In this document: positions 1 through 5,308 of the stretch, one piece after another
Position numbering within the stretch: position 1 is the first letter of the stretch
How the letters are laid out: each line of letters opens with the position of its first letter
Origin: Methanomicrobiaceae archaeon UBA436
GTDB taxonomy: Archaea; Halobacteriota; Methanomicrobia; Methanomicrobiales; Methanoculleaceae
Direction: 5' to 3'
Length of the DNA: 6,929 nt
Assembly: GCA_002497965.1 (NCBI GenBank)
Contig: DAFR01000074.1
Span: forward strand, 1 to 6,929
The notes under the pieces: generated by a model
What the model was told of the DNA's origin: nothing
Seen by the model: the letters and a program-made list of their open reading frames with translations, nothing else
The model's database searches: none
Program-made: the position numbers and the translations under genes

Positions 1-71
1 GCGATAGTAGTCTAGCGGCAGGACAGGGGCTTCCCAAGCCTCTAACCCGGGTTCGATCCCCGGCTATCGCA
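1..71 (+). tRNA. tRNA-Gly, anticodon CCC
   Basis: The sequence folds into a complete cloverleaf. The 7-bp acceptor stem (1-7 with 64-70) is fully paired. The D arm is 10-24 with stem GTC/GAC plus a T-G pair. The anticodon stem is 26-30 with 38-42 (one G-T wobble), and the loop TTCCCAA (31-37) places anticodon CCC at 33-35, which reads GGG glycine codons. The variable loop is the short 4-nt type, the T stem CCGGG/CCCGG is perfect and the T loop is TTCGATC. U8, A14, G15, the D-loop GG and the T-loop A are all in place. The discriminator is A71 and no CCA is encoded, so the tail must be added by CCA-adding enzyme, as is usual in archaea. There is no intron. It is convergent with the next gene. 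The gene starts at the first base of the window, so its promoter is out of view. Confidence 0.97.
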
Positions 72-77
72 TCCCTG

Positions 78-86
78 TTTTGGTTT
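78..86 (+). terminator. Probable T-rich termination site of tRNA-Gly
   Basis: TTTTGGTTT begins 7 nt after the tRNA discriminator base. Archaeal RNA polymerase terminates at short T-runs without needing a hairpin, so this is the first plausible stop for the tRNA transcript. A stronger T6 run at 133-138 is the likely backup. The assignment rests only on position and base composition. Confidence 0.4.
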
Positions 87-178
87 GATCGTTCTGGTGC
101 GAGATGGCCCCGCATTTACGAGAGATCGCAGATTTTTTCATAATGGCAGCACTGAGAAAATCCAGAAAACCACGTTGT

Positions 179-208
179 GCCCCCTCCCTGAAAAGGGGCG
201 CCATTTTT
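179..208 (+). terminator. Hairpin followed by T5 tract
   Basis: GCCCC (179-183) pairs with GGGGC (195-199) across an 11-nt loop, and TTTTT follows at 204-208. On the + strand this resembles a rho-independent terminator and could stop read-through from the tRNA side before it enters the convergent gene antisense. The stem is short and the loop is wide, so the structure may be weak. Confidence 0.35.
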
Positions 209-227
209 GTGAGTACCCCCGCTTGGG

Positions 228-254
228 AAAAAATGACCGGGTTTTTACCCCCGG
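228..254 (-). terminator. Terminator of the PGF-CTERM propeller gene
   Basis: Read on the - strand, CCGGG (254-250) and CCCGG (241-237) form a 5-bp GC stem around an 8-nt loop that contains the stop codon TAA (247-245). It is followed 3 nt later by a U6 run (complement of A6 at 228-233). A GC stem directly followed by a U-run at the end of a gene is a good intrinsic-type terminator. The run alone could be enough in an archaeon. Confidence 0.55.
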
Positions 255-1480
255 CGACACCGTGTCGTGATCAGGATGACCAGCGCCGCCCCGGCCGCCG
301 CCGCACCGAACCCGGGTGCGGTCGTCGTCGGCACCGGTTCTTCCGTCTCTTCTCCAGGCTCCGTGATCCCTGCCAGCCAGGCGGTGCTGTTGCCGGTGGA
401 GATGAACTGGATCCCTGCCAGGACATAACCGCCGCCAGGAACGCTGGCGGCGGCATACACCCGGCTCCCGGGGAACGTCATCTTCCAGAGTATGGCCCCG
501 TCAGCGTCCGTCCCGAAGACAAAACCCTCTCCACTCGCTGCGTTCGTACCTGCAACCACGTAGCCGCCGGAGGGCTGGATGCCAACAGCGTAACCGGTGA
601 GCCCCTCCATCTTCCTAGCCCAGGCCTCATCTCCGTCCTGATCGACGAGCCCATACCAGTAGTTCCCGGAGTAGACAAACCCGCCGTCCGCGGTCTCCTC
701 AAGATCGAAGATGACCGGAACCTGGTAGTTCCTCGACCACAGGGTGTTGCCGTCGGCATCGAGCCGGATGAGGAACCCGTCCCCCATATCGTAGGTGAAG
801 GGCGATGACGTCCCCCCGACGAGGCAGCCGCCGTCAGAGGTCACAATCGCGGTGTTCACCGCGGTGCCCGGGAACGTCCTGTTCCAGATGGGCGTCCCGT
901 TCCCGTCGGTCTTCAGCAGAGCCCCGGTCGTCTCGTTCTCCGAGCCCGCCGGGTTCCAGAGCCAGCCGGCGGCAAGATATCCGCCATCAGGCGTCTTTGC
1001 AACCGACGAGACCTTCATCCCCGGGAGAGCCTCCCGCCACTCCTCCTCACCCGCGGCGTCCAGCCTGATCAGGAACGAGGTGCCCTGGTATTCGGCCCCC
1101 CCATCCGTCTCGTTGATCGAGACGCTGTATACACCGGCGATGCACCCGCCGTCAGCAGCCGCAGCAACGGAGGCAGGCGCCATCCCGGGCAGCCTTTTCA
1201 ACCAGACCTGGTTACCCGCCCCGTCGGTCTTTACAAGCATCACGTCCTCCTCCCCGCCGCTGGTTCTTGACAGGGTTGAACCGATGGCGATGAGACCTCC
1301 GTCTGCAGAGGGTGCAACGGCATCAAACTTGTTCTCATTCTCCAGCTTAAACGTCACGTTCCAGGCGACCTCTGGAGAGGCCGCAGTTGCGGAGACGACC
1401 CCCGCCGGCAGCACCACCGCAATGAACAGTGCTGCCAGGATCGCTTTCCTTCGCCAGAAGCCTTGAGGGTTTTCTGTCAT
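245..1480 (-). CDS. Exported seven-bladed beta-propeller protein with PGF-CTERM-like surface anchor
   Basis: 411 aa from the ATG at 1480. Residues 1-34 look like a Sec signal peptide: polar start, RRK at 10-12, a hydrophobic core, then a small-residue cleavage site near 33. The body is a repeat of about 39-55 aa. A DGG-type turn followed by a G-rich strand recurs at about 60, 110, 165, 216, 265, 304 and 349, and a D-x-x-G-x-x-x-W strand recurs with W at 93, 148, 199, 248, 287 and 332. W40 near the mature N-terminus supplies the seventh W strand, which suggests circular closure of a propeller. A Glu/Pro/Thr stalk (about 375-388) leads to PGF (389-391), a hydrophobic segment and a basic end (R407, R409, R410), the layout of a PGF-CTERM signal processed by archaeosortase ArtA. 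Six N-x-T sequons suggest glycosylation. An upstream TTG at 1513 would add 11 residues that fit a signal peptide poorly. The ligand or function is unknown; the fold is inferred from repeat spacing. Confidence 0.85.
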   Translation of the reverse strand: MTENPQGFWRRKAILAALFIAVVLPAGVVSATAASPEVAWNVTFKLENENKFDAVAPSADGGLIAIGSTLSRTSGGEEDVMLVKTDGAGNQVWLKRLPGMAPASVAAAADGGCIAGVYSVSINETDGGAEYQGTSFLIRLDAAGEEEWREALPGMKVSSVAKTPDGGYLAAGWLWNPAGSENETTGALLKTDGNGTPIWNRTFPGTAVNTAIVTSDGGCLVGGTSSPFTYDMGDGFLIRLDADGNTLWSRNYQVPVIFDLEETADGGFVYSGNYWYGLVDQDGDEAWARKMEGLTGYAVGIQPSGGYVVAGTNAASGEGFVFGTDADGAILWKMTFPGSRVYAAASVPGGGYVLAGIQFISTGNSTAWLAGITEPGEETEEPVPTTTAPGFGAAAAGAALVILITTRCRRG

Positions 1481-1575
1481 GGAGATCCATGAAGGATGGG
1501 GCGGCACGCGCAAAAAGCGTAGTGGTTCGCCGCCGGCAATCCCTTAATGAACGTGGACTCGCAATACATTAGCAC
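1481..1575. promoter_or_regulatory. Divergent intergenic region, likely promoters of both flanking genes
   Basis: This 95-bp gap separates the - strand propeller gene from the + strand endA operon, so it should hold both promoters. The best AT-rich element for endA is CCTTAATGA (1542-1550). It is centred about 30 bp before the GTG and would fit a near-leaderless transcript, and no Shine-Dalgarno sequence precedes that GTG. On the - strand, TAATGTATT (complement of 1562-1570) is the best TATA-like match but lies about 85 bp from the ATG. Neither is a strong archaeal TATA/BRE match, so the exact sites are uncertain. Confidence 0.35.
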
Positions 1576-1580
1576 GTGCT
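1571..1580. repeat. Perfect 10-bp palindrome over the endA start codon
   Basis: AGCACGTGCT equals its own reverse complement and covers the proposed GTG start of endA (1576-1578). It could be an operator half-site pair for a dimeric regulator, or it could be chance. No second copy was noticed in the window. Confidence 0.3.
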
Positions 1581-2586
1581 GGCAACATTCGACGGAACCT
1601 GGGTGCACCTGAAGAGCGAAGGGCGCACGCTCTACGACCAGGGCGGTTATGGGAGACCTGAGAAAGACGGTCTTTGCCTCTCCCCCGAAGAAGCCCTCTA
1701 CCTCATGGAGCGGAACAAGATCGAGGTGAAGGACCTCGACTTTGATGCCCTGTTTGGCCTCTTCGCCGACCGGCCAAACTTCATCCGCAGGTACATGGTC
1801 TACCGCGACATCCGTGAGCGAGGCTACGTGATTCAGCCTGGCCCCCACGATTTCCGCGTGTTTCGCCGCGGCCACAAGCCCGGGTCCGGTAAGTCGCGAT
1901 ACCTGGTCCGGGTTCTCTCGGAACGTGATCTCATCGATTTCGACCGCCTGGATCAGGATGTGCTTGCCGCGGTCAACATGCGAAAACAGTACCTCCTGGC
2001 GGTCGTCGATGACGAGGACGAACTGACCTACTACGAGGTACGGCTGCAGGACCTCCCTTCGGTCGGCGAACCGCCGGCCTGTGAGGCGCCTGTGGGGGCG
2101 AGGCTCCTTGGAACATACGCGCTTGCCCACCTGCCGCCGGGAAACCGGCTTGAGGAGGAGTGGTATGGCAAGAGGCTCGATGCCGAGCGCCTCCTCTTTC
2201 GCCCTGTCGAGTCGATCTACCTGATGCGCAGACGCTGTCTCGAAGTCCATCACGACGGCGGGCCGATGACCGCAGAGACCCTCCTTGACGCCGTTGCGGA
2301 GGTTGATATCGAGATCCGCGAGAAGGAGCGTGTCTTTTCCGACCTCCGGGACAAAGGCTACATCCCCAGGACCGGCTACAAGTTCGGCCACCACTTCCGT
2401 GTCTACTCCGGGAAGAAGAGCCACTCCGAGATGCTGGTCCACGCCGTTCCGGCAGGAACTTCCATGCCGATGAGTGCCGTCTCCCGCTCCGTCAGGCTCG
2501 CTCACAGCGTCAAAAAGAAGATGTTGTTTGCCTGCGTACATAACACCGGTATCAGGTACGTCGAATTTGGCAGAATAAAACTGTGA
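1576..2586 (+). CDS. endA: tRNA-splicing endonuclease EndA, two-repeat (alpha2-type)
   Basis: 336 aa. The enzyme cuts archaeal pre-tRNAs at the bulge-helix-bulge motif to release introns, leaving 2',3'-cyclic phosphate and 5'-OH ends. Two copies of the endonuclease unit are visible. The C-terminal one (about 175-336) carries the catalytic triad by motif match: Y277 in HFRVY, H283 in HSEMLV and K314 in HSVKKKM. The H-to-K distance of 31 matches the family as I recall it. The N-terminal copy (about 1-165) has the same framework (DFRVF, SRYLV, MRKQYLLAVV), but Phe96 replaces the Tyr and Lys106 sits at the His position, so it should be structural. Two repeats in one chain indicate the homodimeric alpha2 class. 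The GTG start gives the usual FDG-x-W-V N-terminus. No Shine-Dalgarno sequence is seen, consistent with a short-leader first gene. It lies 10 bp upstream of trpS and probably starts the operon. Confidence 0.93.
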   Translation: MLATFDGTWVHLKSEGRTLYDQGGYGRPEKDGLCLSPEEALYLMERNKIEVKDLDFDALFGLFADRPNFIRRYMVYRDIRERGYVIQPGPHDFRVFRRGHKPGSGKSRYLVRVLSERDLIDFDRLDQDVLAAVNMRKQYLLAVVDDEDELTYYEVRLQDLPSVGEPPACEAPVGARLLGTYALAHLPPGNRLEEEWYGKRLDAERLLFRPVESIYLMRRRCLEVHHDGGPMTAETLLDAVAEVDIEIREKERVFSDLRDKGYIPRTGYKFGHHFRVYSGKKSHSEMLVHAVPAGTSMPMSAVSRSVRLAHSVKKKMLFACVHNTGIRYVEFGRIKL

Positions 2587-2596
2587 GCGTCATTAC

Positions 2597-3853
2597 ATGA
2601 ATTCCGAGATAAACCCCTGGTCAAACAACCAGACCGTCGATCTGGATCGACTCTTCTCCGAGTTTGGTATCGAGCCTATTGGTGAGGTGGTACGAACCCT
2701 TCCAGAGATACCGCCGTTCATACGCCGCGGCATCGTCGTCGGGCATCGGGATTATAACCTGATCGCCGATGCCATCCGGAACAGAACCCCGTTTCATGTC
2801 CTTACCGGGTTCATGCCCTCCGGCCTCCCGCACCTCGGGCACCTGATGGTCATGAAAGAGGTTGTCTGGCACGTGCAGCAGGGCGGGACGGGCTACGTCG
2901 CCATCGCCGACCGGGAGGCGCACGCCGTCCGCGGCATACCCTGGGAGAAGTGCCGGGACTACGGGAGGGAGTACCTCAAGGCCCTCTACGCCCTCGGGTT
3001 CGAGGGCACGACCTACTACCAGAGCCAAAACGAGCGTTTGAAGGACCTGGCCTTCGAGGCGTCAACGCGGGTGAACTTCTCGGAACTCAATGCAATCTAC
3101 GGGTTTGGCCCGGATACGTCGCTCTCTCACGCCATGAGCGTCATCACCCAGGTGGCCGACATCCTCTTCCCGCAGGTGGATGCCGGTCCGGCGCCCACGA
3201 TCGTCCCGGTCGGCCTTGACCAGGATCCGCACCTCCGGCTAACCCGGGACGTGGCCTACAAACTCCGGATGTTCACGGTCGAGGACCGCGGCGAGTACAT
3301 CAGCGTCCGGTCAAAGAACGCCTCTGAAGAGGCCATTGAGGCGGTTCATCGCGCGTTCCCGGGCTCGAAGAGGTATGCGGCTCACGTGGACATACCGGGT
3401 CTTGCGCAGAACCGGGTGGAGGAGACCGTCCGGAGGATCGAGATCGATCACGGCGGGTTCGGGTTCTACCTCCCCTCCTCGACCTACCACATCTTCATGC
3501 CCGGGCTCCAGGGTGGGAAGATGTCAAGCAGCGTGCCCGCGAGCCAGTTCGGGTTCTACGAGCCCGACTCCTCGGTAAAGAAGAAGGTCATGGCGGCACT
3601 TACAGGCGGGCGGATGACGCTTGAGGAGCAGAGGCGTCTTGGCGGCGATCCGGACTCCTGCCCGGTCTACCTCCTGAACCTCTTCCACATGCTTGATGAC
3701 GATATCGAACTTGCCGACCTGCGCCGCCGCTGCGAGAGCGGCGAACTCACCTGCGGGCAGTGCAAGAAAGAGACGCTGGAACGCGTGCGGGCGTTCCTTG
3801 CGGATCTGCGGGATCGGATGGATGCGGTTGAGCACCTCGCCGAGGAGGTATGA
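2597..3853 (+). CDS. trpS: Tryptophanyl-tRNA synthetase, archaeal/eukaryotic type
   Basis: 418 aa. This class I synthetase joins tryptophan to tRNA-Trp in the cytoplasm using ATP. The N-terminal extension contains the RRGIVVGHRD segment (43-51) typical of archaeal and eukaryotic TrpRS. The Rossmann fold follows, with PSG-LP-HLGH at 74-82 (HIGH motif), the ADREAHA helix (104-110), GLDQDPH-RLTRD (206-218) and KMSSS at 308-312 (KMSKS motif). These point to TrpRS rather than the shorter archaeal TyrRS. The anticodon-binding C-terminus holds C355, C379, C386 and C389, spaced x23, x6 and x2, which resembles the [4Fe-4S] site of some bacterial TrpRS. The ATG lies 10 bp after the endA stop. The only upstream SD-like bases are GTGA (2583-2586), which overlap that stop, suggesting translational coupling. 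The 3' end contains the pheS ribosome binding site. Confidence 0.95.
   Translation: MNSEINPWSNNQTVDLDRLFSEFGIEPIGEVVRTLPEIPPFIRRGIVVGHRDYNLIADAIRNRTPFHVLTGFMPSGLPHLGHLMVMKEVVWHVQQGGTGYVAIADREAHAVRGIPWEKCRDYGREYLKALYALGFEGTTYYQSQNERLKDLAFEASTRVNFSELNAIYGFGPDTSLSHAMSVITQVADILFPQVDAGPAPTIVPVGLDQDPHLRLTRDVAYKLRMFTVEDRGEYISVRSKNASEEAIEAVHRAFPGSKRYAAHVDIPGLAQNRVEETVRRIEIDHGGFGFYLPSSTYHIFMPGLQGGKMSSSVPASQFGFYEPDSSVKKKVMAALTGGRMTLEEQRRLGGDPDSCPVYLLNLFHMLDDDIELADLRRRCESGELTCGQCKKETLERVRAFLADLRDRMDAVEHLAEEV
3842..3849 (+). promoter_or_regulatory. Strong Shine-Dalgarno sequence for pheS
   Basis: GAGGAGGT lies within the last codons of trpS and ends 8 nt before GTG at 3858. It fixes that GTG as the pheS start over in-frame ATGs further upstream inside trpS, and over the out-of-frame ATG at 3850, which opens only a five-codon frame. 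Confidence 0.85.
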
Positions 3854-3857
3854 TACG

Positions 3858-5306
3858 GTGGAACTGACGCAGAACGAGAAGAAACTCCTGGTTGCCCTGG
3901 CCCCGCTCGGGTCGGCAGACGCGGCCGCTCTTGCGGAGAAGATGAACACCCGCCCGGAGGCGGTTGTGCAGTATGCGAACCTCGCCCGTGAGCGGGGGCT
4001 TGTCGAGGTTGAGAGAGACGTCACCCGGCGCTACCGGCCGACGGAGGAGGGGCTGGCCTATGTCGGGAAGGGTCTCCCCGAGCGGCAGTTGTTCGAGAGT
4101 TTCGGGGAGGCTATCCCTATGCGCGACCTCCAGAAACACCCGCTTGCAAAGATCGGGATCGGCTGGATGCGCAGGAAAGGCTGGATCACCATCCGCGAGG
4201 GTGTGGTGCATAAGACCGGCAACGCCCCGCCGGGCCCGGATGAGGCCGCGTTTGCCCGGCTTGGAGAGACAGGCGAGACCCCCGCTGATGAGGAGGGGGT
4301 TCTCGATCTCGTGAAACGCGGGCTTGTCCGGGAAGAGGAGGGGGTCACATACACCATATCGATAACACCCCGCGGCAGAGCCCTCCTGGCCGCCGGGCTC
4401 GACCTGCGTGAGGAGGTGGGGACGCTCACACGTGAGCAGATCATCTCCGGCGCCTGGGAGAGCCTCCCCCTCCGGCGCTACGATGTCACGAAACTGCCGC
4501 GACGCGTCTACCCGGGGAAGACCCACCCCTACCAGCGCCTCATCGACGAGATGCGCCGTGTCCTCTTTGATATGGGGTTTGCCGAGATGTCGGGCGGGAT
4601 AGTCCAGAGTTCGTTCTGGAACTTTGACGCCCTCTTCCAGCCCCAGGACCACCCGGCCAGGGAGATGCAGGATACATTCTTCCTGGCCGAGCGCTGGCCT
4701 CTTCCCGAGGGTTACGAGCGCGTCCGCGAGATGCACGAGCACGGCGGCGATACCTCGTCCACCGGGTGGGGAGGGAGGTGGAGCGCCGAGAAGGCGCAGC
4801 AGTGTGTTCTGCGGACGCACACGACCAGCCTCTCGATCCAGCACCTGGCGGAGCACCGGGAACCCCCGGTCAAGGCGTTCTGCATCGGCCGGGTCTACCG
4901 GCGGGAGGCCATCGACCCCACCCACCTGGCGGAGTTTGAGCAACTTGAGGGTATAGTGATGGACGAGGGTGTCAACTTCCGTCATCTCCTGGGGTTCTTG
5001 AAGGAGTTCTACGCGAAGATGGGGTTTGACAGGGTCAGGTTCAGGCCGGGCTACTTCCCCTACACCGAACCGAGCGTGGAGCCTGAGGTCTATGTCGATG
5101 GTCTGGGCTGGGTGGAGCTTGGCGGAGCCGGGATCTTCCGTGAAGAGGTGACGGCGCCATTCGGGATCGAGCACCCGGTGCTTGCCTGGGGTCTCGGGAT
5201 AAGCCGGGTGGCGATGCTGCGGCTCGGGCTGCGGGACCTCCGGCACCTCTACAGGAGCGATGTTGAGTGGATCCGGGAGACGCCCATCTACGGCGGGGGG
5301 CGGTGA
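3858..5306 (+). CDS. pheS: Phenylalanyl-tRNA synthetase alpha subunit
   Basis: 482 aa from GTG 3858, close to the size expected for archaeal PheS. This is the catalytic subunit of the alpha2beta2 class II enzyme that charges tRNA-Phe on the 2'-OH. The N-terminal third (about 1-190) looks like winged-helix modules, as in the archaeal/eukaryotic form: the [10 protein letters not shown] start, a second unit around 95-120 and a third around 145-175. The catalytic core follows. Motif 1 is near 223-241 ([19 protein letters not shown]), the [11 protein letters not shown] strand is at 318-328, motif 2 ([18 protein letters not shown]) is about 341-361, and motif 3 ([18 protein letters not shown]) is at 445-462. 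The start is set by a strong Shine-Dalgarno sequence, and no residue loss is apparent. The gene begins 4 bp after trpS and its stop is 2 bp before pheT, so the subunits should be made together. Confidence 0.97.
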   Translation: MELTQNEKKLLVALAPLGSADAAALAEKMNTRPEAVVQYANLARERGLVEVERDVTRRYRPTEEGLAYVGKGLPERQLFESFGEAIPMRDLQKHPLAKIGIGWMRRKGWITIREGVVHKTGNAPPGPDEAAFARLGETGETPADEEGVLDLVKRGLVREEEGVTYTISITPRGRALLAAGLDLREEVGTLTREQIISGAWESLPLRRYDVTKLPRRVYPGKTHPYQRLIDEMRRVLFDMGFAEMSGGIVQSSFWNFDALFQPQDHPAREMQDTFFLAERWPLPEGYERVREMHEHGGDTSSTGWGGRWSAEKAQQCVLRTHTTSLSIQHLAEHREPPVKAFCIGRVYRREAIDPTHLAEFEQLEGIVMDEGVNFRHLLGFLKEFYAKMGFDRVRFRPGYFPYTEPSVEPEVYVDGLGWVELGGAGIFREEVTAPFGIEHPVLAWGLGISRVAMLRLGLRDLRHLYRSDVEWIRETPIYGGGR

Positions 5307-5308
5307 GA

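Noticed and set aside
1..71. tRNA-Gly as an integration site for a mobile element
   Set aside because: No integrase, no repeated tRNA 3' end and no foreign-looking cargo are present in the window.
85..270. 61-aa open frame just after the tRNA
   Set aside because: It runs through the terminator-like hairpins, lacks a ribosome binding site and has no recognisable sequence character.
104..808. Long open + strand frame opposite the propeller gene (234 aa)
   Set aside because: Its translation is rich in Arg, Pro and Gly with no recognisable domain. It is antisense to a well-supported gene and is explained by GC-rich codon third positions.
795..1466. Second + strand open frame opposite the propeller gene (223 aa)
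   Set aside because: Low-complexity Ser/Pro/Ala translation with no motif; a mirror of the repeated, GC-rich coding sequence on the other strand.
1481..1513. Upstream TTG start for the propeller protein
   Set aside because: The added 11 residues sit ahead of a well-formed signal peptide that begins at the ATG; TTG is also rarer. It remains possible.
1477..2541. 354-aa open frame antisense to endA
   Set aside because: EndA has clear family motifs in the opposite direction, while this frame shows none and overlaps it almost completely.
3693..3857. Upstream in-frame extension of pheS inside trpS
   Set aside because: It would overlap trpS by over 150 bp and adds a residue run unlike PheS. The strong ribosome site before GTG 3858 marks the true start.
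3850..3867. ATG overlapping the trpS stop, a possible mini-frame
   Set aside because: It encodes only five codons in a different frame from pheS before a stop, so it is most likely incidental.
3747..5246. 499-aa open frame antisense to trpS/pheS
   Set aside because: Despite its length it is antisense to class II motifs 1-3 of PheS and has no recognisable domain. Such long shadows are expected in GC-rich genes.
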